Positions 28,096-37,705 of a stretch of DNA of 64,000 bases are shown piece after piece. Source of the DNA: Prochlorococcus sp. MIT 0604. GTDB taxonomy: Bacteria; Cyanobacteriota; Cyanobacteriia; PCC-6307; Cyanobiaceae. The stretch's first letter is position 1. Each line of letters starts with the position of its first letter. Where the stretch lies: NCBI RefSeq assembly GCF_000757845.1, contig NZ_CP007753.1, positions 1,612,001 through 1,676,000 of the forward strand, in the 5' to 3' direction. The notes under the pieces were generated by a model. That model saw only the letters and a list, made by a program, of their open reading frames with translations. It was not told where the DNA came from and did no database searches. Made by a program: the position numbers and the translations under genes.

Positions 28096-29463
28096 CTAAA
28101 GAAGACCCACAGGATCAGCTGCAACATCATCTGAAATTTTATTGCCATCATTTGGGGGCTTATCTTTTAAAACAATTCTTAAGAGAACAGGTGCAAGAAA
28201 CGTGGTTCCAATAACCATTAATAAAATAGCTGCTTCAAGAGAGGGAGTTAACAACTTAGCACTTGTCCCTAGTCCGAGGAAAATTAAACCAACCTCTCCT
28301 CTAGGCATCATACCCAAACCAACAACTAATCTATTTGTAGGTTTATCACTTGAGAATACCCATCCTGCTGCAATCTTTCCTATAATCGCCACAACTAATA
28401 AAAAACCAGCAACTACAAGTGCTGACCTACTTGTTGGATCAAGTGGATTGATAACTGATAAATCCATTCCAGCTCCCACTAATACAAAGAAAATAGTTGC
28501 GAATAAGGATACTAAAGGTAAAACGGATTGTTGTATTGCGTGATTATTTTTAGAACTACTAAGAATTAGTCCAGCTGCAAAAGCACCTAAAGCTGCTTCC
28601 AAGCCTATGGCTGTTGCGACAAAACAACACAACACAAGTATCACAAAAGAAGCTACCACTACGGCTCCAGGAGCCTTTAATCTATCTAATAACCAATCAA
28701 AACCTGGGGCAGCTGTTCTACTTAATGCAATAGCAGCAATAACAAATACTACAGCTGCTGCAACTAATTTAACTATAGGTGCAATTTCTAAAGAACCTCC
28801 GGCAGCAAGTGCAACTACAACTGCAAGAATAACAATACCCAAAATATCATCCAAAACAGCTGCTCCAATGACAATCTGTCCTTCTCGAGTTTTTAAATAT
28901 CCCAACTCACCGAAAACACTTGCAGTAATTCCTATACTGGTTGCTGTCATAGATGCTCCCGCAAAAACTGCTGGAATTAGATCTACTTGGAAAATAAACA
29001 TTAATCCAAGAGTTCCAAATGCAAACGGTAAAATTACACCAGCCATAGCAACAGTAAATGCCTGAGCTCCGACAGCAACTAATTCCTCTAACTCACTTTC
29101 TAATCCTGTTAAAAATAAAAGAGCATATAACCCGAGAGTTGCTACTGCTTGGAGAGATGGAAAACTTTCGAAGTAAACTTCAGGTACAGCTTCTGGGGGA
29201 ATAGACGCTAATGAGCTAATAACATTTATAAGTCCCTCATTTAATTCAGTTCCAGCTGAAGGCGGTATCAACAAATGAAATCCTGAGGCCCCTATTACGA
29301 CCCCTGCAAGAAGCTCGCCTACTATGGTTGGCAAACTTAGTCTTACTAATACTTCTGCTAATGCTCTTGCAGCTAAAAATATCAATAGAAATCTTATAAC
29401 TCCTATCAAAGTTTCGGCAACTTCTAAATCATGTGCACTTAATTCAGCAAGTAAAGAATACAT
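28096..29463 (-). CDS. napA: Cation:proton antiporter, CPA2 family
   Basis: A 455-residue integral membrane protein with about 12 hydrophobic segments, resembling cyanobacterial NapA/KefB-type Na+(K+)/H+ antiporters. LPTIVGELLAGVVIGASGF is the typical first-helix motif, ALLFLTGLESELEELV follows, and GAAVLDDILGIVILAVV carries the paired Asp residues of the ion-binding site of CPA2 exchangers. There is no C-terminal TrkA domain. It is well separated from glgP (divergent, 136 bases). The ion is inferred. Confidence 0.87.
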   Translation of the reverse strand: MYSLLAELSAHDLEVAETLIGVIRFLLIFLAARALAEVLVRLSLPTIVGELLAGVVIGASGFHLLIPPSAGTELNEGLINVISSLASIPPEAVPEVYFESFPSLQAVATLGLYALLFLTGLESELEELVAVGAQAFTVAMAGVILPFAFGTLGLMFIFQVDLIPAVFAGASMTATSIGITASVFGELGYLKTREGQIVIGAAVLDDILGIVILAVVVALAAGGSLEIAPIVKLVAAAVVFVIAAIALSRTAAPGFDWLLDRLKAPGAVVVASFVILVLCCFVATAIGLEAALGAFAAGLILSSSKNNHAIQQSVLPLVSLFATIFFVLVGAGMDLSVINPLDPTSRSALVVAGFLLVVAIIGKIAAGWVFSSDKPTNRLVVGLGMMPRGEVGLIFLGLGTSAKLLTPSLEAAILLMVIGTTFLAPVLLRIVLKDKPPNDGNKISDDVAADPVGLL

Positions 29464-29599
29464 TTGAAATGAGAGAAAAAATAAACTACCTAATTGGAAG
29501 ATAGTTTATTAAGGGCCCACTTTAAGAAATATGTAAGAAAAAAGCAAAAATACTCAACAAGTGTGGATCTGAAGTTACTACAAAGAAATTTTCTAAAAA

Positions 29600-32164
29600 A
29601 TGGCTATCGTCTGTTATATGGCTAATCCAATGAATACCAACGAACCCTTTGATCTACGTTTGCCTACCCCAGGCTGCTATTTAGATCCTGAGAAAGCTGG
29701 AATGGATTCTGATGCTGTTTTTCAAGGAATGACTGCCCATCTTTTTTATACTCTTGGAAAGTTAGCAACTTCTGCAAGTCCTCACGACTTGTACATGGCT
29801 TTAAGTTATGCAGTAAAAGATAGGCTAATGACACGATATTTAGCCAGCCAAGAAGTCATAAGAAAAAAACCACAAAAAACTGTCGCCTACTTATCAGCAG
29901 AATTTCTAATAGGCCCTCAATTAAGTAATAATCTTCTCAATCTTGGAATTACTCAGGAGGCAGAAGATGCTTTGAAAAGATTCGGCATTGAATCATTGTC
30001 AACAATTCTTGAAGTTGAAGAAGAGCCTGGATTAGGGAATGGTGGGCTTGGCAGACTTGCAGCTTGTTATATGGAATCATTAGCATCTCTTCAGGTTCCA
30101 GCAGTTGGTTATGGTATTCGATATGAATTTGGTATATTTAATCAGTTAATTAGAGACGGTTGGCAAGTTGAAGTAACTGACAAGTGGTTAAAAGGGGGAT
30201 GGCCATGGGAACTTCCACAACCCGACGAATCATGTTTTGTTGGTTTTGGAGGCAGAACTGAAAGTTACAGAGATAATAAAGGAAATTACAGATCAAGATG
30301 GATTCCCTCAGAACATGCTATTGGAGTACCTCATGATGTTCCAGTTTTAGGATACAGAGTCAATACATGTGACAGATTAAGATTATGGAGAGCTGATGCA
30401 ACAGAAAGTTTTGACTTTTATGCATTCAATATTGGTGATTATTATGGTGCAGTAGAAGAAAAAGTTGCATCTGAAACTCTTTCAAAAGTTCTCTATCCAA
30501 ATGATGGAACTGACGAAGGTAGAAGATTAAGACTTAAACAACAACACTTTTTTGTAAGTTGTTCTCTTCAGGATATGTTGAGAAGTCTTGAAAAAAGATC
30601 AATATCAATAACAGAATTCCCTAAGCACTGGACAGTTCAATTGAATGATACTCATCCTGCTATTGCTGTTGCGGAATTAATGAGACTTCTGATTGACCAA
30701 TATCAAATAGGTTGGGATAAAGCTTGGAACATAACAACCTCCTCAGTTGCTTATACCAATCACACATTGCTGCCAGAAGCTTTAGAGAAATGGGATTTAG
30801 GTTTATTTAATGATCTTCTTCCTCGTCATCTTGAAATTATTTATGAAATTAACTGGAGATTTTTACAACAATTAAGACTACGTTATCCTGGAGATGACAA
30901 GATTCTTCAAAAACTTTCAATAATCGATGAAGAAGGATCCAAATCAGTTCGGATGGCACATTTAGCTACAATTGGAGCACATCATATAAATGGAGTTGCA
31001 GCTCTTCACTCTGATCTAATAAAAAGACAACTTCTTCCTGAATTCGCAGCTTTATGGCCTGAAAAATTTACAAATGTTACTAATGGGGTTACTCCAAGAA
31101 GATGGGTTGCCCTATCTAATCCATCATTATCTAACCTTTTAGAAGAAGAAGTTGGTCCAAATTGGATAACAAATATGGAACTTCTTAAAAAGTTAGAAGA
31201 AAAAAAAGATGATAATAATTTTTTACAAAAATTTGAGGAAACAAAATTAAATGGCAAAAGAAAATTAGCTAGTTTTATACATTCAAAAACTGGCATACTT
31301 GTAGATCCATCAAGTTTATTTGATGTTCAAGTAAAAAGAATTCATCAATATAAGAGGCAACATTTAAACGCTCTACAAATTATTGCTCAATATTTAAGAA
31401 TCAAAAATGGTAAAAACAAGCACGAAGTCCCAAGGACAATAATATTCGGAGGTAAAGCTGCTCCAGGCTACTTTATGGCAAAGCTGATGATTAGATTTAT
31501 TAATGGTATTGCTGATGTAGTTAATTCTGACCCAGATATGGATGGTTTATTAAGAGTTGTTTTTCTACCAGACTATAACGTCAAACTTGGCGAAATAGTC
31601 TATCCCGCAACTGATCTTTCAGAACAAATTTCAACTGCTGGAAAAGAAGCATCTGGAACTGGAAATATGAAGTTTGCTATGAATGGAGCGTTAACGATTG
31701 GAACCTTGGATGGAGCTAATGTGGAATTAAGAGATCTTGTAAAAAAAGAGAATTTCTTTCTTTTTGGTAAAACTGAAAGTGAAATTATGGATTTAAAAAA
31801 TAATAATTACTCTCCCAAAACTTTTATTGAGAAATGTCCTGAGCTTAAAGAAGTTATAAACTTAATTGAAATTGGGCACTTTAGCAATGGTGATAAAGAA
31901 TTATTTAAACCTTTATTAAATAGCTTGACTGGACATGACCCATTTTTTGTTATGGCTGACTTTGAAGACTACTTAAATAAACAAGATGTGGTCAGTGAAT
32001 GCTGGAATAATAAAAATTCTTGGAATAAAATGGCATTATTAAACACTGCTAGATCAGGATATTTTTCTTCAGATAGATCTATTAGAGAGTACTGTAAATC
32101 TATTTGGAAAGTTTCTCCAATGCCAGTTGAAATTACTTGTGACGTCGAAGAATTAACTAATTAA
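29600..32164 (+). CDS. glgP: Glycogen phosphorylase
   Basis: Releases glucose-1-phosphate from glycogen, mobilising the carbon stored during the day. The predicted length is 854 residues from the ATG at 29600; in-frame ATGs at 29618 and 29630 are alternatives, the last giving MNTNEPFDLRLPTPG, which looks more like relatives. Core blocks are TVAYLSAEFLIGPQ, GLGNGGLGRLAACYMES, FDVQVKRIHQYKRQ, and the PLP-lysine block ASGTGNMKFAMNGALTIGT. Its 3' end overlaps the convergent hypothetical gene by eight bases. Confidence 0.97.
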   Translation: MAIVCYMANPMNTNEPFDLRLPTPGCYLDPEKAGMDSDAVFQGMTAHLFYTLGKLATSASPHDLYMALSYAVKDRLMTRYLASQEVIRKKPQKTVAYLSAEFLIGPQLSNNLLNLGITQEAEDALKRFGIESLSTILEVEEEPGLGNGGLGRLAACYMESLASLQVPAVGYGIRYEFGIFNQLIRDGWQVEVTDKWLKGGWPWELPQPDESCFVGFGGRTESYRDNKGNYRSRWIPSEHAIGVPHDVPVLGYRVNTCDRLRLWRADATESFDFYAFNIGDYYGAVEEKVASETLSKVLYPNDGTDEGRRLRLKQQHFFVSCSLQDMLRSLEKRSISITEFPKHWTVQLNDTHPAIAVAELMRLLIDQYQIGWDKAWNITTSSVAYTNHTLLPEALEKWDLGLFNDLLPRHLEIIYEINWRFLQQLRLRYPGDDKILQKLSIIDEEGSKSVRMAHLATIGAHHINGVAALHSDLIKRQLLPEFAALWPEKFTNVTNGVTPRRWVALSNPSLSNLLEEEVGPNWITNMELLKKLEEKKDDNNFLQKFEETKLNGKRKLASFIHSKTGILVDPSSLFDVQVKRIHQYKRQHLNALQIIAQYLRIKNGKNKHEVPRTIIFGGKAAPGYFMAKLMIRFINGIADVVNSDPDMDGLLRVVFLPDYNVKLGEIVYPATDLSEQISTAGKEASGTGNMKFAMNGALTIGTLDGANVELRDLVKKENFFLFGKTESEIMDLKNNNYSPKTFIEKCPELKEVINLIEIGHFSNGDKELFKPLLNSLTGHDPFFVMADFEDYLNKQDVVSECWNNKNSWNKMALLNTARSGYFSSDRSIREYCKSIWKVSPMPVEITCDVEELTN

Positions 32165-32612
32165 TATTTTTCTTATCTGGTGAATCTGGGGTTTGATGAA
32201 ATAATCTATTCAGAATTAACCTATCCATATTTAATGGGTCTGGAGCTAATTCATTGGCAATTTCTTTAAATTTTGATTCAATATTGTTTGAAACTTTTGT
32301 ATCAAATATCCTCTCCATTAATGCTTCAATTGAAAATAAATAGGCATTAACACTTTCAAGTTCATCTAAAGCTTCAGTAATTTCTATATCAGAAATATGT
32401 TTTTCTTCTGAGCTGATATTTTCTTTAGATTCTCTTTCAGATAATATTCTCTGCAACTCATTAGTCACCTTAGTACAAAGAGTTCTGAAAGATTGAATAG
32501 ATGCCCAATTTAATTCTTGTTGCTGCTTAAAAGTAGGAAATTCTCTAATCAAACGATCATGCTCTTTATAAAATCTCTGACAATCAGAGCATTGACATGG
32601 TTCTTCAGTCAA
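32157..32612 (-). CDS. Conserved hypothetical protein with N-terminal Cys cluster
   Basis: A 151-residue soluble, highly helical protein, starting with TTG at 32612. Near the N-terminus, PCQCSDCQRFYKEHDRL contains three Cys residues in C-x-C-x2-C spacing that could bind a metal. The rest is charged (ERESKENISSEEKHISD) and then a Leu-rich helix ending near TPDSPDKKNIN. I do not recognise the family. It lies 31 bases downstream of another small hypothetical in the same direction, so the two may be coexpressed. Confidence 0.7.
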   Translation of the reverse strand: MTEEPCQCSDCQRFYKEHDRLIREFPTFKQQQELNWASIQSFRTLCTKVTNELQRILSERESKENISSEEKHISDIEITEALDELESVNAYLFSIEALMERIFDTKVSNNIESKFKEIANELAPDPLNMDRLILNRLFHQTPDSPDKKNIN

Positions 32613-32643
32613 AAGAAAATGAAATTCTTTTTATATCATCTCA

Positions 32644-32976
32644 CTATTTGGGCAAAATTGTAGGGCCATCCAACAATTCGTCATTTTCATCGAGTGAATC
32701 TGGACTATCTGGCAAAGGTATCTCAATACTAGTAACCAAATTAATAACATCTCTAAGTCTCATAGAATCAGCAAACCATCCCATAGCTTGCTCGGCATCG
32801 CCTCTTTTTTCAGCATCATTTGCTTGATCTTCGTGAGCTTCCGCTAACAGAGCAAGCCAGCACAGACATCTTGCTTGAACTATTGAAAGATCTAAATCAT
32901 TAGGTTGGGATTTAGAAATGCGTTCATGCTCCTGTTGAATTAAGAGCTTCAAACGCATATCATGCAACTTAGCCAT
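32644..32976 (-). CDS. Conserved hypothetical protein
   Basis: A 110-residue acidic protein with a helical core (LSIVQARCLCWLALLAEAHEDQANDAEKRG written in two helices, then AMGWFADSMRLRDVINLV), resembling a short TPR-like helical hairpin, though no canonical TPR is clear. The tail is Asp/Pro-rich (PLPDSPDSLDENDELLDG). The ATG at 32976 is well placed. Function unknown. Confidence 0.68.
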   Translation of the reverse strand: MAKLHDMRLKLLIQQEHERISKSQPNDLDLSIVQARCLCWLALLAEAHEDQANDAEKRGDAEQAMGWFADSMRLRDVINLVTSIEIPLPDSPDSLDENDELLDGPTILPK

Positions 32977-33054
32977 AAAAGATTTATTACTAACTATACG
33001 CTAGCTAGAGAGTAGCGAGTTTGCACACATACTACATATAGTTTTTTATTTTTA

Positions 33055-33128
<74 letters not shown>

Positions 33129-33156
33129 AATAGATGATTTTTAGAGTATTAAGCAT

Positions 33157-33162
33157 TATGCT
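33157..33162 (+). promoter_or_regulatory. Candidate -10 box of rnpB
   Basis: TATGCT sits six bases before the inferred 5' end of RNase P RNA at about 33168, the right distance for a -10 element. No good -35 box is visible, which is common in this kind of genome. The promoter must in any case lie in the 39 bases between tRNA-Arg and rnpB. Confidence 0.35.
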
Positions 33163-33167
33163 AAATG

Positions 33168-33541
33168 AAAGCAGGAGAGGCGATCGCAAGAAAGTTTTAT
33201 TTTGGAAACAAAATAAAACTTTCTTGAGGAAAGTCCGGGCTCCCACATGGTCAGGCTTGCTGGGTAATTCCCAGTGCGGGCAACCGTGAGGATAGTGCCA
33301 CAGAAACATACCGCCTAATACTTTAAGTATGGCAAGGGTGCAAGGGTGTGGTAAGAGCGCACCAGCAACATTGAGAAGTGTTGGCTAGGTAAACCCCGGC
33401 TGGGAGCAAGGCTTAGTAGATTTATGACCATTACACAATCTGCTTATAAGCGCCGCTTGAGACTGTGAAGTAATTCCAGTCCTAGATAGATGATTGCCCA
33501 TCTTAATTAAGATGAACAGAACCCGGCTTATGACCTGCTTT
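33168..33541 (+). ncRNA. rnpB: RNase P RNA
   Basis: The catalytic RNA of RNase P, which matures tRNA 5' ends. The ends pair as helix P1: AAAGCAGG (33168-33175) with CCTGCTTT (33534-33541). Conserved core sequences are present: GAGGAAAGTCCGGGCT near 33225, the CAGTGCGGGCAACCGTGAGG region, AGAGCGCACCAGC near 33355, GGTAAACCCC near 33389, and AACAGAACCCGGCTTATG near the 3' end. A long A/T stem (AAGAAAGTTTTATTTTG with its complement) forms P3. It is of bacterial type A. An antisense open frame within it is not a gene. Confidence 0.97.
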
Positions 33542-33568
33542 CTAAATTATTGTGATTATTCAAATCAG

Positions 33569-34318
33569 ATGACAAATATAATTAATGCAAAGAGAATTAA
33601 TCAAATAACTTCTTTTTTGAAGTCTTTAAATATAAAATCAAAAAGATTTTCTGAAATAATTAGAACTCAAAATATTTCAGTTATTCAAAATTTTAATCAA
33701 GCATTTATCCATTCTTCAGAGGACAAAATCATAAATTACGAAACACTAGAATTTTTTGGAGATGCAGTACTTAGATTAGCTGCTTCTAATTTTATTGAAA
33801 AAAAATATCCTAAAATGAGTGTCGGCCAAAGATCCGAGCTAAGAGCACAAATTGTAAGTGATGAATGGTTAACTAAATTAGGGGAAAAAATTGATATTGA
33901 GAAATTAATAATCAAAGGACCTAAAGCTCTTGGTGATGAAAATTCAAAAAATACTATTATTGGTGAAGCTACAGAAGCATTAATAGGTGCTGTTTACAAA
34001 TGCTTTGATTCAATTCAAGAAGTAAATCTTTGGTTAGATGATATTTGGGAGGAAGATTCAGAAATATTTTTACAAGCTCCATATAAATTCAAATCTAAAA
34101 CAGTATTGCAAGAATGGTGTCAAAGTAAAGGTTTTGAATTGCCAGTCTATAAGATAATTGAAGTCTCAAAGAAAAATGGAGACCCTAAAAGATTTTCATG
34201 CGATATATTTATAGAAGGATTAAAAGAATCATCTGCATTCGGCAAGTCCCATAAACAAGCAGAAACTAATGCAGCTAGAGTTTTGATAGAAAAATTTATA
34301 ACTATAGGTAAAATCTAA
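33569..34318 (+). CDS. rnc: Ribonuclease III
   Basis: Endonuclease for double-stranded RNA, acting in rRNA processing. The open frame runs back into rnpB, so I place the start at the ATG at 33569 (MTNIINAKRINQ), just 27 bases after rnpB; the product is 249 residues. The catalytic signature is YETLEFFGDAVLRLAAS; the second acidic site is IIGEATEALIGAVY; the C-terminal dsRNA-binding domain (about 170-245) has SKTVLQEWCQSKG and SHKQAETNAARVLIEKF. It may share transcription with rnpB. Confidence 0.93.
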   Translation: MTNIINAKRINQITSFLKSLNIKSKRFSEIIRTQNISVIQNFNQAFIHSSEDKIINYETLEFFGDAVLRLAASNFIEKKYPKMSVGQRSELRAQIVSDEWLTKLGEKIDIEKLIIKGPKALGDENSKNTIIGEATEALIGAVYKCFDSIQEVNLWLDDIWEEDSEIFLQAPYKFKSKTVLQEWCQSKGFELPVYKIIEVSKKNGDPKRFSCDIFIEGLKESSAFGKSHKQAETNAARVLIEKFITIGKI

Positions 34319-34321
34319 TTT

Positions 34322-34507
34322 TCAGACTATTTCTAGATTAGTTAGTTGAAAAGTTATAAGTTTATCCCAATTACCCCCTTCAAACAGGACCGCTGCACTT
34401 TTTTTTGTAACTCTTTGTACAAACCCTTTATATCCTCTGTATATGGAGTTATTGTCTTTTACAACAACAAAAGAACCAGGGAGTATGGGTTTATTTGATA
34501 ATTCCAT
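34322..34507 (-). CDS. ndhS: NAD(P)H-quinone oxidoreductase subunit S
   Basis: A 61-residue SH3-like subunit of photosynthetic NDH-1, where it forms part of the ferredoxin-docking site. The family core is visible as [21 protein letters not shown], then [31 protein letters not shown]. The protein is near the usual cyanobacterial length, which is short. It ends three bases from the convergent rnc gene and is divergent from rimM with 24 bases between, so the two promoters must overlap. Confidence 0.88.
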   Translation of the reverse strand: MELSNKPILPGSFVVVKDNNSIYRGYKGFVQRVTKKSAAVLFEGGNWDKLITFQLTNLEIV

Positions 34508-34531
34508 AAAATACTCTTCCTAATACAATAT

Positions 34532-35071
34532 ATGATAAATGAAAATGAATGGTTAACTGTTGGATTAATAACATCATGTCATGGAATTAATGGACAGTTA
34601 AAAGTTAAATCTCTAAGTGATTTTGAAGAAAGATTTTTAAAACCGGGAATGAGATGGTTGCAAAAAGAAAATGAACCTCCTTTAAAAGTAGAACTTATAT
34701 CTGGTTTCAAACAGCCCGGTAAAGGAACCTTTATAGTTAAGCTCCAAGGAATAAATACGAGAAATCGTGCAGAGCAATTGAAAAAATTTAAAATTCTTGT
34801 AAAGACTGATAAACTACCCAAATTAAAAAAGGAAGAATTCCACTTCTTGGAACTTATAAATCTGGAGGTCAAGACTTTTGAAAATGATGAATTAAAAACA
34901 ATTGGAAAAGTTATAAATTTAGAAAATGAAAAAAATAATTTACTCATTATTGAACTATTTAAAAATAAAAAAGAGGTTTTCGTACCATTTGTTAAAGAAA
35001 TAGTCCCATTGGTAGATATAAAAAATAATTTTCTAATTATTAATCCACCAAATGGACTTTTAGAGCTATAA
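34532..35071 (+). CDS. rimM: Ribosome maturation factor RimM
   Basis: Assists assembly of the 30S head, binding S19. The 179 residues have the two expected domains: an N-terminal beta-barrel ([29 protein letters not shown], with the G-x-x-G-x-x-G pattern) and a C-terminal PRC barrel ([16 protein letters not shown] to [29 protein letters not shown]). It starts at the ATG at 34532. Confidence 0.94.
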   Translation: MINENEWLTVGLITSCHGINGQLKVKSLSDFEERFLKPGMRWLQKENEPPLKVELISGFKQPGKGTFIVKLQGINTRNRAEQLKKFKILVKTDKLPKLKKEEFHFLELINLEVKTFENDELKTIGKVINLENEKNNLLIIELFKNKKEVFVPFVKEIVPLVDIKNNFLIINPPNGLLEL

Positions 35072-35092
35072 ATTTAAAAATTAAAAATTTAT
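35068..35092. terminator. AT-only inverted repeat between convergent rimM and glmS
   Basis: ATAAATTT (35068-35075) and AAATTTAT (35085-35092) form a perfect 8-bp stem with a 9-base loop, starting inside the rimM stop codon. The stem has no G-C pairs, so as an intrinsic terminator it would be weak; the position between convergent genes is what makes it suggestive. Confidence 0.25.
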
Positions 35093-35102
35093 TAGAAATT
35101 CA

Positions 35103-36998
35103 TCATTCCACAGTTACACTTTTAGCTAAGTTTCTTGGTTGATCAACGTCCAATCCTCTATGAGCTGCTATGTGGTAACTCAATAATTGTAAAGGCACTA
35201 TGTTAAGTAAAGGTGAAATCCATTCATTAGAGAAAGGAACTTTCATTAAATAATCAAAAATTTCAGTTCCATTATGTTCAGGGGCAATCCCAATCAAAAA
35301 TGAATCTCTGGCTTTTGCTTCTTGAGCATTACTTATAACTTTATCGAAAACTTCACCAGGGGAAGCAATGGAAATTACCGGTACTTTTTTATCTAACAAA
35401 GCTATTGGACCATGTTTCATCTCACCAGCTGGATATCCAGCTGCATGAATGTAACTAATTTCTTTGAGTTTTAACGCCCCTTCAAGTGCTATGGGATAAT
35501 TGATACCCCTACCTAAAAAAATAACATCTTTAATATTAAAAAAATCATGTGCTAGCTTTTCTGAAGATTTATTATGTTTCTCTAAAAGATTTTCTATTAA
35601 TGGAGGCAGTTTTATAAGTTCAAATATTAAATTATTTATTTCATCTAAGCTTCGACTACCTTTGATTTCTGCAAATTTTATTGCTAATCCATAAAAAGAA
35701 AGCAATTGAGCAAAAAAAGTTTTTGTTGCTGCAACTCCAACTTCTATTCCTGCACAGATATCAATTATATTTGAGACCTGCCTTCCTATGGAACTCTCTT
35801 TTCTATTTGTTATTGCAATAAGATTTGGTTTAAATTTTTTATCTTCAATTGAAGAACGCCTTTTAATTTCCATATCGATAGCCGCGATTGTATCAGCAGT
35901 TTCTCCAGATTGAGTAACTCCAATAGTTAATGTATTTGGCAAAAGTGGAGGTGGTGAATATCGAAATTCGCTTGCATAAAAGACATTTGTAGGAATACCT
36001 GAAAATTGTTCTAACAAAAAGCTTCCCACCATTGCAGCATGTTTACTTGTACCACAAGCAATAATTTCAATTCTTTCTATTGATTCAAAAAACCCTGTAT
36101 CAAATGGATATTTTATTTGATATTGGCCATTATCTAAGTTTTTAATTAAATAATTTTCTAACCAGTTTTTTGCAGTCCCAGGCTGATCATATATCTCCTT
36201 TAACATATAGTGTTTAAAATTCATCTTATCCATTATTTGCTCTGAGACTTTTAAAGAAACTGGATTTCGATATTGTCTCTCGTTGTTTGAGTCATATATT
36301 TCAATTCCAAGCGGAGTTAATAAAGCTATTTCTTCATCCTCCATAGGCAGAATAATATTCGTAAAGTTTGCAATAGCAGGCGTATCACTTGCACAAATAA
36401 ATTCGCCTTCGCCCAATCCAATAATCAAGGGGGCTTGCCTCCTTGCAACTACCAAGGAAGTTGGAGCATCAGCCCATAAAACTGCCAAAGCATAAGATCC
36501 TTCTAAATCAGATATTACATTTCTCACAGCCACTAACAATGTTGAACCATTATTCTCAAGATTAAGTTTACTTAAAGTATTTAACTCTCTTTGTATTAGA
36601 TGGGGAATTACCTCGGTATCTGTATCAGAATTAAAAATTATGCCCTCTTTCTCTAATTTATTTTTTAAATCTTGGAAATTTTCAATAATGCCATTTTGAA
36701 CAACTGCTATGGTTCCAGAACTATCAGTATGAGGATGTGCGTTTTTAACCTCAGGTTTTCCATGAGTTGCCCATCTAGTATGACCTATACCTACAGTTCC
36801 AGGAATATTAAGATCATTAAGATTATTTATTAAATTCTTTAGTTTTCCTTCTGCTTTATTACAAGAAATACAATTTGTCTCGGAATTTATTATCGCAATA
36901 CCTGCAGAATCATATCCTCTATATTCAAGTTTTTCTAAACCATTTATTAATAATGGTAAAGCTTTTTTATATCCAGTTACAGCAACTATTCCACACAT
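35103..36998 (-). CDS. glmS: Glucosamine-fructose-6-phosphate aminotransferase (isomerizing)
   Basis: Makes glucosamine-6-phosphate from fructose-6-phosphate and glutamine for peptidoglycan and lipopolysaccharide. The 631 residues begin MCGIVAVTGYK, with Cys2 as the glutaminase nucleophile, followed by GYDSAGIAI and IGHTRWATHGKP. Two SIS sugar-isomerase domains follow (EIIACGTSKHAAMVG; FLGRGINYPIALEGALKLKE), and the C-terminus ends DVDQPRNLAKSVTVE as in the family. No glmS ribozyme is seen in the 81 bases upstream. Confidence 0.98.
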   Translation of the reverse strand: MCGIVAVTGYKKALPLLINGLEKLEYRGYDSAGIAIINSETNCISCNKAEGKLKNLINNLNDLNIPGTVGIGHTRWATHGKPEVKNAHPHTDSSGTIAVVQNGIIENFQDLKNKLEKEGIIFNSDTDTEVIPHLIQRELNTLSKLNLENNGSTLLVAVRNVISDLEGSYALAVLWADAPTSLVVARRQAPLIIGLGEGEFICASDTPAIANFTNIILPMEDEEIALLTPLGIEIYDSNNERQYRNPVSLKVSEQIMDKMNFKHYMLKEIYDQPGTAKNWLENYLIKNLDNGQYQIKYPFDTGFFESIERIEIIACGTSKHAAMVGSFLLEQFSGIPTNVFYASEFRYSPPPLLPNTLTIGVTQSGETADTIAAIDMEIKRRSSIEDKKFKPNLIAITNRKESSIGRQVSNIIDICAGIEVGVAATKTFFAQLLSFYGLAIKFAEIKGSRSLDEINNLIFELIKLPPLIENLLEKHNKSSEKLAHDFFNIKDVIFLGRGINYPIALEGALKLKEISYIHAAGYPAGEMKHGPIALLDKKVPVISIASPGEVFDKVISNAQEAKARDSFLIGIAPEHNGTEIFDYLMKVPFSNEWISPLLNIVPLQLLSYHIAAHRGLDVDQPRNLAKSVTVE

Positions 36999-37079
36999 AC
37001 GAATTTTTTTTTCAATTATATTGAAATAAAATGCGTATTTATTAAAACATGGACTCTCTTAAAACTGCACTACAAATAA

Positions 37080-37367
<288 letters not shown>

Positions 37368-37458
37368 TTACAAAGAAATTAAAAAAATTAAGATATGCTT
37401 CACTCTTGTTAACTCTAGGGCATAAAATCATATAGATAATTAGTAATTTTCATAAACT

Positions 37459-37698
37459 ATGTCACAAGAAATCCTCGAAAAAGTCTGTTCTATTGTTTCA
37501 GAACAATTAAGCGTTGAAGCAGGAGAAGTGAAATCAGATTCAAATTTCCAAAATGATTTAGGTGCAGATTCTCTAGATACCGTTGAACTCGTGATGGCTT
37601 TAGAAGAAGCATTTGATATTGAAATTCCCGATGAAGCAGCTGAAGGAATCGCAACTGTCGGCGATGCAGTAAAATTCATCGAAGAAAAAAAAGGTTAA
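37459..37698 (+). CDS. acpP: Acyl carrier protein
   Basis: A 79-residue acidic carrier of growing fatty acyl chains. The phosphopantetheine site is [12 protein letters not shown] with Ser38, followed by the recognition helix [17 protein letters not shown]. It lies seven bases upstream of fabF, forming the fabF operon with its partner ACP, as in many bacteria. The 133-base upstream gap to psaC contains divergent promoters. Confidence 0.98.
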   Translation: MSQEILEKVCSIVSEQLSVEAGEVKSDSNFQNDLGADSLDTVELVMALEEAFDIEIPDEAAEGIATVGDAVKFIEEKKG

Positions 37699-37705
37699 TT
37701 AAAGA

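Noticed and set aside
28607-29065. 152-codon plus-strand frame rich in Thr, Ala and Asn
   Set aside because: It is the reverse of the CPA2 antiporter gene; its composition is what antisense of hydrophobic helices gives.
36999-37079. glmS ribozyme upstream of glmS
   Set aside because: The 81-base gap is too short and AT-rich, without the conserved core.
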